Shown one piece after another: positions 10,249 through 19,853 of a stretch of 64,000 nucleotides of DNA. The position numbers were made by a program, and so were the translations under genes. Source of the DNA: Bacillus kexueae. GTDB taxonomy: Bacteria > Bacillota > Bacilli > Bacillales > Aeribacillaceae. The notes under the pieces are model-generated. The model was not told where the DNA came from. It saw nothing but the letters and a program-made list of their open reading frames with translations, and did not search any database. Where the stretch lies: assembly GCF_022809095.1 (NCBI RefSeq), contig NZ_JALAZE010000008.1:78912-142911 (forward strand). The letters run 5' to 3'. The stretch's first letter is position 1, and the number at the start of each line of letters is the position of its first letter.

Positions 10249-11703
10249 TTGTCAATAGGGTGGAATTTTAAGAACAGTTATATACAACTACCTCCCAAAA
10301 TGTATACCTTGTTAAACCCTACACCTGTTGAAGCGCCAAAAGCTGTTATCATAAACGAATGTTTAGCTCAAGAACTCGGTTTATCAAATAATGAACTTCA
10401 ATCGAGCGGAGGAATCGAGATACTAGCAGGAAATGAAGTTCCAGAAGGAGCTGAGCCGCTCGCTCAAGCATATGCTGGACATCAATTTGGACACTTCAAT
10501 CGACTCGGCGACGGAAGAGCCATTTTGTTAGGAGAGCATATGACACCAAATGGGGAACGGTTCGATATTCAGTTAAAAGGTTCCGGTCGAACACCGTATT
10601 CCCGTGGTGGAGATGGCCGAGCTGCTCTCGGACCGATGCTAAGGGAATATTTGATTAGTGAAGCCATGTTCGGATTACGTATTCCGACAACTCGGAGTTT
10701 AGCGGTTGTCGAAACGGGTGAGACCATTATTCGTGATCGTTTATTACCTGGGGCCATTTTAACACGGGTAGCCCAAAGTCATTTGCGAGTAGGAACTTTT
10801 CAATTCATAGCTCAATTTGGAACTTATGATGAAGCAAAAGTATTGGCAGACTATGCAATTAATCGACATTACCCGGAGGTCCTTTTAGATGACCAACCGT
10901 ATTTAGCATTTTTCAAGGAAGTCATAAAAAAGCAGGCATCATTAATTGCCAAATGGCAACTAGTTGGTTTCGTACACGGAGTTATGAATACCGATAATAT
11001 GACCATTAGTGGTGAAACGATTGATTACGGACCTTGTGCATTCATGGATACGTACCATTTAGCAACCGTTTTTAGCTCAATTGATTATCAAGGGCGGTAT
11101 GAATACGGAAACCAACCGTATATGGCAAGTTGGAATTTAGCTCGACTTGCGGAAAGCATTCTCCCGCTACTAAATGAAGATGAAGAGCAAGCCTTAAAAC
11201 TTGCAAAAGAGGCATTATCAACATTTGCAACTCTTTATCAACATAATTGGCGGGAAGGGATGAAAGGGAAGCTTGGACTCGTTGGAGATGAGGATGGCGA
11301 TGAAGAACTTGTGAAAGAACTGTTAGACTTGATGCAGGAGGGGAAAGCAGACTACACAAATACGTTCCGGTCTCTAACACTCGATCTCTTTGATGAAATG
11401 AAGCTTTTCCAAACCAATTCCTTTAAAGATTGGTACCATAAATGGCAGGAGCGGCTAAAAATTCAGCAAGAATCTAATGATGTGATCAAGGAACGTATGA
11501 GAAAACACAATCCAGCAATCATTCCTCGGAATTATCTCGTAGAAGAAGCATTACAAGCAGCAGAAATGAATAAGGACTTATCGAAAATAAATGAATTGCT
11601 CAATGTGTTCAAAAACCCATATGCTTATACAAAAGATCAAGAAAAGTATGCTAAACTTCCACCGGTTACGGATGAACCGTATCAAACCTTTTGTGGAACA
11701 TAA
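10249..11703 (+). CDS. selO: Protein adenylyltransferase SelO (YdiU/UPF0061 family)
   Basis: SelO is a pseudokinase-fold enzyme that transfers AMP to Ser, Thr or Tyr of proteins and is linked to redox stress. The sequence shows family blocks [45 protein letters not shown] and [21 protein letters not shown] favour TTG 10249 because AAAGGATGATC lies nine bases upstream; ATG 10231 and 10240 are poorer. This gives 484 residues, usual for bacteria. The third residue from the end is Cys (FCGT), the place of selenocysteine in animal SelO. Another Cys, C263, sits in the DYGPC activation loop. Confidence 0.93.
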   Translation: MSIGWNFKNSYIQLPPKMYTLLNPTPVEAPKAVIINECLAQELGLSNNELQSSGGIEILAGNEVPEGAEPLAQAYAGHQFGHFNRLGDGRAILLGEHMTPNGERFDIQLKGSGRTPYSRGGDGRAALGPMLREYLISEAMFGLRIPTTRSLAVVETGETIIRDRLLPGAILTRVAQSHLRVGTFQFIAQFGTYDEAKVLADYAINRHYPEVLLDDQPYLAFFKEVIKKQASLIAKWQLVGFVHGVMNTDNMTISGETIDYGPCAFMDTYHLATVFSSIDYQGRYEYGNQPYMASWNLARLAESILPLLNEDEEQALKLAKEALSTFATLYQHNWREGMKGKLGLVGDEDGDEELVKELLDLMQEGKADYTNTFRSLTLDLFDEMKLFQTNSFKDWYHKWQERLKIQQESNDVIKERMRKHNPAIIPRNYLVEEALQAAEMNKDLSKINELLNVFKNPYAYTKDQEKYAKLPPVTDEPYQTFCGT

Positions 11704-11704
11704 T

Positions 11705-11733
11705 AAGCTCAGAGAAGTTCCTCTGAGCTTTTC
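11705..11733. terminator. Terminator after selO
   Basis: A perfect 10-bp stem AAGCTCAGAG/CTCTGAGCTT is followed by TTC. It overlaps the last codons of the convergent membrane-protein gene. Confidence 0.8.
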
Positions 11734-12140
11734 TTATGCATGCCTAACATTTGAAAACCGAAAACGACAATGGGATAAATGATGATACTTGCAATCATGA
11801 TTAAACCTGATACAGGATTCGGTCGATCACCTTCATAAGTCATTGGGAAGAGCGTCGCAATTAAATACATTAAGCTAAGAAAATACGGAAACCATAATAG
11901 GACAGGAAGAAAAGCCTGTCTTTTAGTTTTCACCCAAATTGCCGTTAGTTTATAGGTCCATAACAAACCAAAAAGGGTTGATATAATAATCAAAACAGAA
12001 CTAATCATAATGGTAGTCGATATACTAACTTTTGCTATCCGACTGAAGCGGTATATGTTTAAAAGTAGTTCAATTGGAATCAGAATGATTACACCGTAAA
12101 TAAAGCTTATGAGCTGTCTATTCATCCAAGCTTTCATCAT
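11709..12140 (-). CDS. Four-helix membrane protein of unknown function
   Basis: The product of about 143 residues has four membrane helices (roughly 8-28, 40-62, 74-95 and 110-130) and ends in a polar tail. I choose ATG 12140, six bases after AGGTGA; GTG 12146 abuts the binding site. The 3' end overlaps the selO terminator hairpin, so the two genes converge tightly. No family was recognised. Confidence 0.7.
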   Translation of the reverse strand: MMKAWMNRQLISFIYGVIILIPIELLLNIYRFSRIAKVSISTTIMISSVLIIISTLFGLLWTYKLTAIWVKTKRQAFLPVLLWFPYFLSLMYLIATLFPMTYEGDRPNPVSGLIMIASIIIYPIVVFGFQMLGMHKKSSEELL

Positions 12141-12257
12141 TTTCACTCACCTCTCAGTCTCACTTCCATCCAAAGGTGTAACGATTTTTCCTCCACAATG
12201 CCGATTTTTCCTATTCGTGATTTTCATAAAATGATTGTAAAGAAAGGAGGGATGGCG

Positions 12258-12422
12258 ATGTTTCCGATTCATGAAGACTATTATTTGCAAGAATACAAAC
12301 AACGAATTCAGGATATTAACAAAAATGGATGGAAATATGCACAAACTAAAAAAGGTTATCCTTTATATTGTAAAGTTCCTTTATTTAAAAACTCACGATC
12401 ATGCCAGTATGTAACGGAATAA
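12258..12422 (+). CDS. Small protein (54 residues), unknown
   Basis: ATG 12258 lies seven bases after AAAGGAGG, which makes it the best of two nearby starts (12252 would abut the site). The product (MFPIHEDYYLQEYKQRIQDI...) is soluble, rich in Tyr, Lys and Gln, and has two cysteines (CKV and RSCQ). It may be a small regulatory or spore protein, but no family was recognised. It lies between two leftward genes and is transcribed rightward on its own. Confidence 0.55.
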   Translation: MFPIHEDYYLQEYKQRIQDINKNGWKYAQTKKGYPLYCKVPLFKNSRSCQYVTE

Positions 12423-12444
12423 AGTATTAAATAACCTCCTATTC

Positions 12445-13791
12445 TCATAGACTTTTTCCTAAATGTTCACCTAATAGAATTCCACTTGCTGCGGCTTGGG
12501 AGAGAGAATGGGTCTCACCAGAGCAATCACCAATTAAGTAAAAGCCTTTTACTTTTGTCTCAAAATGCTTATTGGTTTCTACTTTCGGTTCATAAAATTT
12601 AGCATCTAACGCATAGAGCAACGTATCGTCCAATAGCTTTTCACCTATTAGCCCTTCAAGAGCTCCTGCCATGTCTAAAAACGCACGAACATAAAGTTCT
12701 GGCATTTCACGCTGTACACTTCCAGCTTCAATTGATGATAGGGAGGGGGAGATGCTATTGGACGCAAGTTTCTTTTCCGTCGTTACTTGATTCTTTCGTA
12801 AGTCTCCTAGTCTTTGAACTACGATGCGTCCTTCATCTTTATTAATCGATTGAATGACGGATTGGGCAAATGTTTGGGCCTCTAAAAAACTAGGAAAATA
12901 ACGAGGAACAAACAACGTAAAATTTATGTTTTCCGTCGGATACCCAACTTCACGGTAATTTTGACCATCTGCTAGCACAAAACCATGTTGATACTTTCGA
13001 ATAATGCGCCCACCAGGATTCATACAGTAAGTCGTTGCAACGTAATCATCACTCTTGCAGCGTAGCTTAGTCTCGAAGGTTTGTTTTAGAAGAGGGTCCA
13101 TTTGTTTTAAACTCATTTCAACTCTTAAGCCGAGATCAAGTCTCGTAATCGTAGGACTAATCCCTAATGCATCACACTGTCCTTGAAGCCATTTTGTCCC
13201 GCTCATACCTGTTGCCACAACGACTTTCTTTGACCGAAAAGTTCCTTGATCAGTATCAACCGTAAATCCATCATCACCTTTAGAAATCGTAGAAACCATC
13301 GTTTCAAAAGTAAATTCTACTCGATTTAAATGCATATACATGGATTGTAAAATGTCGGTGGCAAGTTTCGTTCCTAAATGTCTCACCTGTGTGGAGAGAA
13401 CTTGTAATCCATGTAATTTCGCAGCATGTTCAAGCTCCGTATTTTTCGTACTATACGATGCAACTTGAGCGGCGCCAAATTGACATAATATATGGTCCAC
13501 CTCAAGCATCAACTGTAAAGCCGTATCGTTTCCAACCTTTTCTCCTAAACGGCCTCCAAAATCATTCGTATAATTAAACTTTCCTTCCGATTTCCCTAAT
13601 CCTCCAAACCCGAAATACTTTGTACAAGCATGACAATCACAGGTTTTACCTTGATCGAGCGGGCAAACTCGCTCATGAAGCTTCTTTCCTTTATCGATCA
13701 TTAATATCCTAGTATCCGGACGTACTTCTAATAGTTTGTAAGCGAGAAAAACCCCACTAACACCAGCACCGATAATCGTCACATCAAACAT
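12445..13791 (-). CDS. FAD-dependent dehydrogenase (COG2509-like)
   Basis: The 448-residue flavoprotein starts at ATG 13791 after AAAGGAGAAAGTTCA. The FAD-binding Rossmann motif is IIGAGVSG (6-13). A cysteine cluster C43, C51, C53 and C56 (CPLDQG..CDCHAC) follows, then GFGGLGKSEGKFNYT, a pattern of the COG2509 dehydrogenase group. A second nucleotide-binding strand VVVATGMSG is near residue 200, and the C-terminal GFYLIGDCSGETHSLSQAAASG closes the FAD site. The cysteines could hold a metal or disulfide. The substrate is unknown. It is monocistronic. Confidence 0.85.
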   Translation of the reverse strand: MFDVTIIGAGVSGVFLAYKLLEVRPDTRILMIDKGKKLHERVCPLDQGKTCDCHACTKYFGFGGLGKSEGKFNYTNDFGGRLGEKVGNDTALQLMLEVDHILCQFGAAQVASYSTKNTELEHAAKLHGLQVLSTQVRHLGTKLATDILQSMYMHLNRVEFTFETMVSTISKGDDGFTVDTDQGTFRSKKVVVATGMSGTKWLQGQCDALGISPTITRLDLGLRVEMSLKQMDPLLKQTFETKLRCKSDDYVATTYCMNPGGRIIRKYQHGFVLADGQNYREVGYPTENINFTLFVPRYFPSFLEAQTFAQSVIQSINKDEGRIVVQRLGDLRKNQVTTEKKLASNSISPSLSSIEAGSVQREMPELYVRAFLDMAGALEGLIGEKLLDDTLLYALDAKFYEPKVETNKHFETKVKGFYLIGDCSGETHSLSQAAASGILLGEHLGKSL

Positions 13792-14265
13792 TGAACTTTC
13801 TCCTTTAATCGATTTTCCTTGCATTTATTGTATCAAATAATAGGGAGGGAGCGGGGGAGATTGACCAAAGAAAAGCAGCTAAAGGTAAAGATTTCTCGAG
13901 GATGGAACGTTTGTTCTACACTCGAAAAAATAGCATATCTTGTGCTGATTTTGTAGCAATGGAAAAACATATTTCGGAAAATGGTATATAAAACTGATCA
14001 AATTAGATGCATAGTTGGAAACAATCATGCAATAGAGGAATATAAGTGCCAATTAAATTAGATTGGTTGCTTATAAAATGCTGAGAAAAGCTAAAATAAA
14101 AGATAATTCATCACCTCAAGAAAATAAAATGTACTTATAGAAAGCGATAATTAAATTTCTATTAACGGGATTTCAGATAACCATTTGAAAACTACAAAAA
14201 CAAAATATAGTATGATAGAAGATGAGCTTAATGTTAGTAAATTCTTTAATGAAAGGTCCGAAAGC
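13792..14265. other. AT-rich gap without a supported gene
   Basis: Between the flavoprotein start and the CbrC-family remnant no frame is open for more than about 35 codons with a binding site. A frame at about 13900-13990 (M E R L F Y T R K N S I) is short and unsupported. The stretch looks like eroded coding or junk DNA. Confidence 0.4.
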
Positions 14266-14569
14266 ATGAGACTACCAAATTTTCAATACAATCCTAACCC
14301 ATTACAGAACACCAGGTTATTTTGGATGACAGCAAGAAAGATGGTTAAGTCATTGTGGTGATTTTTGCGCAATCGTTCAATTTGTTGGATGGGAAGAAGT
14401 AAAGCACTTGGAAGATGAGTTAATGGAGGATATTGATAAGATCTGTCTAGAGTATCATCTTTCTAAAGAAGAGTTCAAAAAACAACTTATAAATAACGGA
14501 CACTTACAGGGATACCTTTTTAGATGTATTCACTGTAACAAACATCGTTTACACGTCGATTCAATGTAG
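14266..14569 (+). pseudogene. Broken CbrC-family (UPF0167) gene
   Basis: The N-terminus MRLPNFQYNPNPLQ is in one frame from ATG 14266. The rest is in another frame from about 14306: RTPGYFG, a TGA stop at 14327-14329 where the family has Trp, then QQERWLSHCGDFCA and the C-terminal half ending NNGHLQGYLFRCIHCNKHRL. Intact CbrC proteins are about 175-190 residues with a Cys-rich central domain; roughly 80-90 residues are missing here. So an internal deletion, a frameshift and a nonsense codon have inactivated it. The C-terminal part is still very well preserved, which suggests recent decay. It lies in a region otherwise without genes. Confidence 0.85.
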
Positions 14570-14610
14570 ATATCACTGCAGGAAAAGCTCAAGAGAATCA
14601 GATTCTCAGC

Positions 14611-14700
14611 ATGACGAGTGACACGAGAATTAAGACAAGTAACAGCAATAATACACGTTCCATAAATCGCATTTGTATTAGTTTTTGAGTCACTCGTCAT
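14611..14700. repeat. 12-bp perfect inverted repeat, 90 bp across
   Basis: ATGACGAGTGAC (14611-14622) and GTCACTCGTCAT (14689-14700) bracket 66 bases of AT-rich DNA. The size and perfect ends could suit a miniature inverted-repeat element, but no second copy is seen in the window and flanking duplications are not obvious. Confidence 0.5.
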
Positions 14701-14736
14701 TGGAAGGGTACAATGATTAAGATTTATTGTTTTTTC

Positions 14737-14779
<43 letters not shown>

Positions 14780-14786
14780 CGATAGA

Positions 14787-14837
<51 letters not shown>

Positions 14838-15110
14838 AATTAATAAAAGATTATTTTGTTCGTTATTTATTGATTAATGGTTTATAGATTGTTTTTAGAT
14901 CCGTGATGTCTTTTTGCAAATATCATTCATTATGTATTGTTACATGGTCACTAACTATTCTATTTACTGAGCTGAAATCATCATTCTCGCTTTTTTTCAG
15001 ACTTTTTCATTAAGTTTACATAATAACATTACCGTTTACTAATTCCTCCGCTTCTTCATTTATTTCATCATAACTATATTTTGAACATATACACATAGTA
15101 AGATTACTCA

Positions 15111-16091
15111 TCATAGATTACCTAAATACTTTACATATGTCCCTCGTTTCATACGATTAATAGCTTGCTCCGACATATTTCGTACTTTGTTAGATATTTC
15201 CGTAGCTCGTACAACTCTTCCTTCATACCAAACCTTTGGGTCGATTAGTCTAGGCTTTACAACCGCTTTAAAATCGTAAGGCTCTCCTTGACTTACCGTT
15301 TGAAAATTCGTCTCGTAACACATTGAAAGATGCTTTATCACCTCTTGATCATTAGATGCCTTTAGCTTCTTTAAAAGTTCAAAATCATTGAATAAAAAGT
15401 CATTCATATTTAAAATTTCCCGCTCCATTGCAATTTTTAATGTATATGCAAGTTGTTGGTTAGCATATACGTTTGCAGGATGCAGAAAAAACTCAACCAC
15501 TTCACGATAATATAGTTCAGTAAACCACTCTGCCCATTCAATAGACGAAATCACGATCTCGTGATGATGCATGGATAAATGGTTTAAGAACGAACGAATC
15601 TCTTCAATCGAAATATTTTGATACCAATGCATATCACGAAGTGTGTAATCAATCCGATCCGCACATAAATGTGGGAGCTCTTGCTCGAGGATAGACCAAT
15701 TATTCGTGTCTAAAATGGTTTTAACAGAAAATCCGTATTTATAAAGGATGTCTGGAATTTCAGAAGAAAGTATTAGTTCATTCGTAATCGTATCGTGATA
15801 ATTTTCTTCTTCATTATGTAAGACATAGTCAATGACATGTGAAAACGCTGTATGTCCCACATCATGTAATAACCCCGCTATTTGCTCTTCCAGACTCCCT
15901 CCCATTTTTCGAATCAGCAGCATAACTCCCATTGAATGCTCAAATCTTGTCACATTCCATGTTGAATTAATCAGAAAACAAGCCCCCGCTTGATGCACCT
16001 TTTTTAACCGCTGAACAGGTTTTGTGTCAATTAGCTCCTTTAGAACAGGCTCTAGTTTAAATTGACCATATAAGTTTTCATAAACAAGCAT
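15111..16091 (-). CDS. HD-domain phosphohydrolase
   Basis: The 326-residue protein has a classical HD domain: H52 in RFEHSMGV, H76-D77 in LLHDVGHTAFSH, and a later Asp in CADRIDYTLRD. Proteins of this type (dGTPase- or YwfO-like) hydrolyse nucleotide phosphates with a divalent metal. The start ATG 16091 follows AGGAAGAGGAAAAGAGATAAC. It lies 41 bases downstream of the SipW-like gene and may be read through from that operon. An ATGA overlap at the stop could start a 32-codon frame, which I do not count as a gene. The substrate is unknown. Confidence 0.85.
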   Translation of the reverse strand: MLVYENLYGQFKLEPVLKELIDTKPVQRLKKVHQAGACFLINSTWNVTRFEHSMGVMLLIRKMGGSLEEQIAGLLHDVGHTAFSHVIDYVLHNEEENYHDTITNELILSSEIPDILYKYGFSVKTILDTNNWSILEQELPHLCADRIDYTLRDMHWYQNISIEEIRSFLNHLSMHHHEIVISSIEWAEWFTELYYREVVEFFLHPANVYANQQLAYTLKIAMEREILNMNDFLFNDFELLKKLKASNDQEVIKHLSMCYETNFQTVSQGEPYDFKAVVKPRLIDPKVWYEGRVVRATEISNKVRNMSEQAINRMKRGTYVKYLGNL

Positions 16092-16132
16092 GTTATCTCT
16101 TTTCCTCTTCCTCTTATTTTTCTTCTATTCTA

Positions 16133-16624
16133 TCAAAGATTACGTTCTGATGATTTTCTTTTACGTATTAAATCCATTATCACCCAGATCAATCCCCCTA
16201 TTATGAGTAAGAGGAAAAAATGATTTTTCATATATTGAATGACAAAGCCAATTAGAGGTATTGAGCACACGAGTTTTCCTTTAACTTCTTTCTCACTTAT
16301 TTCGTGAAAGTCAGTAAATTCGTTTGCGTCTCCTTTCATTTTGAAAATATAATTACCGCTTTCTGTACGTATATGTTCAATACGATGCAGGATTGTATCT
16401 CCTTCGTGTTCATACATCACCACATCTTTAACGATAAGTGTATCGACTTCAACTGGACGTATGATTGCTATTGAACCTGGTTTGATTGCAGGGTCCATAC
16501 TAGGTGATTGAACGATAAAGCTAGACCATCCAATAAGGAACGGGCCGAAAATGATAAGTAATAGTCCCGCTAAAACAAGATAGCATAATCTTTTTACATT
16601 CCGTGTCACTCTCTCCCCCCTCAA
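16133..16624 (-). CDS. sipW: SipW-type (ER-type) signal peptidase I
   Basis: The 163-residue membrane peptidase has an N-terminal anchor (about 12-32), the catalytic serine in SPSMDP (S42) and a histidine in LHRIEH (H80). The Ser/His pair in place of Ser/Lys marks the SipW/archaeal type. A second anchor is at the C-terminus (about 133-153). SipW releases TasA, TapA or camelysin-like proteins at the outer membrane face. It overlaps the upstream gene by four bases (ATGA), so it is translationally coupled to its likely substrates. Confidence 0.88.
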   Translation of the reverse strand: MRGERVTRNVKRLCYLVLAGLLLIIFGPFLIGWSSFIVQSPSMDPAIKPGSIAIIRPVEVDTLIVKDVVMYEHEGDTILHRIEHIRTESGNYIFKMKGDANEFTDFHEISEKEVKGKLVCSIPLIGFVIQYMKNHFFLLLIIGGLIWVIMDLIRKRKSSERNL

Positions 16625-17157
16625 TAAATAATGATTTCTACTGGTATGGAATAGGTCAACCCATTCGAGGAATCGTTAACTGAAAGGCTTCCTGTATAAC
16701 GACCAATCGGAGTTAAGATTGTTGTGAGTAAAGTAGCGTCGATCTGTCTAGTTTCTCCACTGTTTAGTAATACAGAGCTTGGAAATTGTACAATGTTTCG
16801 GATGTCTCCTAGCAAAGGAGATGATTCCGGATTTAATGATAAGGTAATTGTGCGGGAAGTTGTCGTTTTATTTTCTAAACGAATAACATCTTCAATCGAT
16901 GATATTTCTATTAGAGATCGATCTATATCTCCAAAATCGATTGTTGATACTTGTCGATTAACACCTGTTACTATGGAGGCTTGAGAATCTTCCCTTTGCG
17001 TAGCGTCTCCACCGATTAAATTTATGAAAAAAAAGAGATGAACATCCGTCCCTATTAAGTTATCTCTAATTGTGGAAGATGAGCCAATAATCGCAACAAC
17101 TGGAGAGGAAATAAACCATATGAACATGAATATAAGTACAATGTTGTATCCTTTCAT
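16621..17157 (-). CDS. Secreted beta-rich protein, likely partner in the SipW operon
   Basis: The 178-residue product starts with a hydrophobic leader (MKGYNIVLIFMFIWFISSPVVA). The rest is rich in Thr, Ser, Ile and Val and contains Ig-like beta-strand patterns, for example LENKTTTSRTITLSL, LLNSGETRQIDATLLT and YTGSLSVNDSSNGLTYSIP. It resembles the beta-sandwich of surface matrix proteins but matches no family I can name. It lies 13 bases after the CalY-like gene and overlaps sipW by four bases. The start GGGTGTTTT-ATG has a weak binding site, so coupling is likely. Confidence 0.7.
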   Translation of the reverse strand: MKGYNIVLIFMFIWFISSPVVAIIGSSSTIRDNLIGTDVHLFFFINLIGGDATQREDSQASIVTGVNRQVSTIDFGDIDRSLIEISSIEDVIRLENKTTTSRTITLSLNPESSPLLGDIRNIVQFPSSVLLNSGETRQIDATLLTTILTPIGRYTGSLSVNDSSNGLTYSIPVEIIIY

Positions 17158-17170
17158 AAAACACCCTCAA

Positions 17171-17731
17171 TTATTGGTTAACACGTTCACTTCCTGTGAC
17201 TTGAGTAGCATTAAACGTAAAATTTATGGTTTCACTTAATGATTGAAAAGAATTGTCAGCAGATGTTGGGAATGTAATTTTAAACTGGAGATTATGTGAC
17301 TGTCCGGCAGATAAGGATAAATTTGACGTCGTTAAATCTTTTAAGGGACCATTATAATGAACGGTTAGCGTATCGGTGTCTTGAATCTCTAACTGAAGAC
17401 CGTTAATGGTATCAGTCCAGAGCAACGTATTTCCAGGAGAACTCGAATTAACGATTTGATACGTAAAATCAACATCTCCGCTATTTTGAACAGTTGCCGC
17501 TCTCGTTGCCGTATCGCCCGGTACAAAGTTCGCTACATTAAATAAAAGCGTTGGATTAGCAGGAGTCGTTGTGATTTCAAGCGTTGCCGCCGAAATAATA
17601 TTCCCATCGTTTGAATCTGAATCAGTAAAGCTCGCATATATCGGCATGATTAAAGGTGAAAGTAACACCATGAACAAACAGATGATAAGGACAAACCGTT
17701 CTTTCATATACAACCATACGGTTTGATTCAA
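17171..17731 (-). CDS. Camelysin/TasA-like secreted protein
   Basis: The 186-residue protein begins at TTG 17731 after GAAGGATGATGTCCA. The leader runs to about residue 33 and is followed by ASFTDSDSNDGNIISAATLEI-like sequence, the pattern of SipW-processed CalY/TasA precursors. The mature part has regular beta strands and PGD motifs (FVPGDTATRAATVQNSGDVD) typical of the camelysin fold. TasA forms extracellular fibres in biofilms; camelysin is a surface metalloprotein. It is the first gene of a three-gene operon ending in the dedicated peptidase. Confidence 0.8.
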   Translation of the reverse strand: MNQTVWLYMKERFVLIICLFMVLLSPLIMPIYASFTDSDSNDGNIISAATLEITTTPANPTLLFNVANFVPGDTATRAATVQNSGDVDFTYQIVNSSSPGNTLLWTDTINGLQLEIQDTDTLTVHYNGPLKDLTTSNLSLSAGQSHNLQFKITFPTSADNSFQSLSETINFTFNATQVTGSERVNQ

Positions 17732-17830
17732 TGGACATCATCCTTCACATAGTAAGATATTACCATTTTATGTTATGTAAGTTAGGATGAAACCTTTTTT
17801 ACATATTTTTACCATAAAGAAATTAAAAAA

Positions 17831-17857
17831 ACTGTCCCTTCATCATGAAAGGACAGT
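17831..17857 (-). terminator. Terminator of the acetoacetyl-CoA synthetase gene
   Basis: Stem ACTGTCC/GGACAGT with an extended inner helix. On the minus strand it is followed by six T. Confidence 0.8.
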
Positions 17858-17864
17858 CTTAGAA

Positions 17865-19853
17865 TTAGGATTGATTCATTTCTTTGTAAAACTTAACAAA
17901 GAAGTTTAGTGATTCTGGATTTGCAAGCGATCCCATATTGACGGCTTTTTCTACTGGTGTACCCATAAGCATTTTTTTAATTGGAACCTCTAACTTTTTG
18001 CCATTTAACGTTCTCGGTAAGTCATCAACTTGAATGACTTCGTTTGGTACATGACGCGGGGAACAGCTTTCACGAATGACTTTCTTTATTTGACTTACGA
18101 TATAATCCTGAAGCGCTTCTCCATCTTTCAAAACGACAAATATAGGCATATAGGACTGGTCTTCTGAAATTGGAATATCAACCACTAAACTATCCTGAAT
18201 TTGCGAAATCGATTCTAATGCATTGTATATTTCGCTAGTTCCCATCCGAATTCCGCCTCGATTAATCGTTGCATCCGATCGTCCGTATATAATACAGCTT
18301 CCTTGTTGTGTAATTTTAATAAAATCTCCATGACGCCAAATTCCTGGATACGTATCAAAATAACTATCAGTATACCGTTCATTGCTCGGGTCATTCCAAA
18401 AATAAATAGGCATTGAAGGCATCGGCTTTGTAATAACTAGCTCACCAATATCATCGATTAAAGATTCTCCTTGATCATTGTATGCATAAACAGCCGCTCC
18501 CAATGCTCGAGCCTGTAATTCACCAGCATGTACAGGTAAATAAGGAGCACCTCCAACAAATGCGGTACACAAGTCCGTTCCTCCACTAGTTGAGAACAAC
18601 CAAACATCTTCCTTCACTTCTTCATAGACCCATTCAAATCCACTTGGAGGGAGAGGAGAGCCTGTTGAGCCAATCGCTTTTAAATGCGATAAGTCGAATT
18701 GCTCTTTCGGTTTTACCCCTGCCTTCATACATGCGGTTAAAAAGCTTGCGCTCGTACCGAATACTGTCATTTTTGTTTCTTCAGCAAACTTCCAAAGCGT
18801 TTCATTGTTTGGATAACCGGGGTTCCCATCAAATAATAGGATAGTCGATCCAGTTAACAAGCCACTTACAACAACATTCCACATCATCCAGCCAGTTGTT
18901 GTGTACCAGAAAAAGCGGTCTTCACGTTTCAAGTCAATCTGAAGTCCGGCTAGTTTTAAATGTTCAAGTAAAATTCCACCTTGACTTTGCACAATCGCCT
19001 TCGGTTTCCCTGTCGTTCCTGAAGAGTACAGAATCCATAAAGGATGATCAAAAGGGACTGGTTCAAAGGATAAAGTAGATTGAACATCCATTGTATGGAT
19101 TTCTTCCCAGTTTACCGCATCCTCTAACATAGAGAGGTCTGGCGATTGTTTCAAATATGGAATAATCACCGTTTTCTCAAGGGTTGGCAGCTCTTCTTGA
19201 ATTTTTTGTACTTCAGTTAGTCTAGAGAAGTCTTTTCCGCCATAGCGATAGCCATCAACGGCGAAAAGCACTTTGGGCTCAATTTGTTTAAAACGGTCAA
19301 TGACGCTCATCATGCCGAATTCAGGAGAGCAACTAGACCAAATAGCACCGATGCTAGCACATGCTAAAAATGCCGCAACCGTTTCCGGTATGTTCGATGC
19401 ATAAGCGACTACTCGATCTCCTTTTTGCACGCCAATTGATTTCAAGTAATGAGCAATAGCCGCGGTTTGCTTCTCTAAACTTGACCACGAAACTTCACCG
19501 CGGGTTTTTAATTCAGATTCATAAATAATCGCTGGTTGATCGCTTCGAGCATTTCGAAATACATGCTCTGTGTAATTTAATGTAGCACCAGTAAACCATT
19601 TTGCACCTGGCATTTTCTCTTCTACTAGCACATCAGTATACGGCGTATGTGACTGAACATGATAAAAATGCCATAAAGCGGACCAAAACCCTTCAATATC
19701 TGTCACTGACCACTTCCATATTTCATCATATGTTTCAAAATGTTGGCCTCGCTGTTCACGAACCCAATTCATGAATTCTTTTAAGTTATACCCCTTTTGT
19801 AAAGACTCAGATGGTTCCCATAACCGCTTCCTTTCTAGCTTTTCTGTACTCAT
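17865..19853 (-). CDS. Acetoacetate-CoA ligase (acetoacetyl-CoA synthetase)
   Basis: The enzyme activates acetoacetate with ATP and CoA. The 662-residue protein has the AacS N-terminal domain (LWEPSESLQKGYNLKEFM and GFWSALWHFYHV), the adenylation P-loop YSSGTTGKPKA (about 280), FSTSGGTDLCTAFVGG, and the C-terminal GRSDATINRGGIRMGTSE with RTLNGKKLEVPIKK, where the final lysines include the catalytic one. The ATG at 19853 lies seven bases from GGGGGAAT, better than 19859. Its length is usual for the family. It stands alone with its own terminator, consistent with ketone-body or PHB-derived carbon use. Confidence 0.9.
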   Translation of the reverse strand: MSTEKLERKRLWEPSESLQKGYNLKEFMNWVREQRGQHFETYDEIWKWSVTDIEGFWSALWHFYHVQSHTPYTDVLVEEKMPGAKWFTGATLNYTEHVFRNARSDQPAIIYESELKTRGEVSWSSLEKQTAAIAHYLKSIGVQKGDRVVAYASNIPETVAAFLACASIGAIWSSCSPEFGMMSVIDRFKQIEPKVLFAVDGYRYGGKDFSRLTEVQKIQEELPTLEKTVIIPYLKQSPDLSMLEDAVNWEEIHTMDVQSTLSFEPVPFDHPLWILYSSGTTGKPKAIVQSQGGILLEHLKLAGLQIDLKREDRFFWYTTTGWMMWNVVVSGLLTGSTILLFDGNPGYPNNETLWKFAEETKMTVFGTSASFLTACMKAGVKPKEQFDLSHLKAIGSTGSPLPPSGFEWVYEEVKEDVWLFSTSGGTDLCTAFVGGAPYLPVHAGELQARALGAAVYAYNDQGESLIDDIGELVITKPMPSMPIYFWNDPSNERYTDSYFDTYPGIWRHGDFIKITQQGSCIIYGRSDATINRGGIRMGTSEIYNALESISQIQDSLVVDIPISEDQSYMPIFVVLKDGEALQDYIVSQIKKVIRESCSPRHVPNEVIQVDDLPRTLNGKKLEVPIKKMLMGTPVEKAVNMGSLANPESLNFFVKFYKEMNQS

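Noticed and set aside
15018..15114. 32-codon frame overlapping the HD-protein stop by ATGA on the minus strand
   Set aside because: Weak binding site and no family; ATGA overlaps arise by chance and nothing else supports it.
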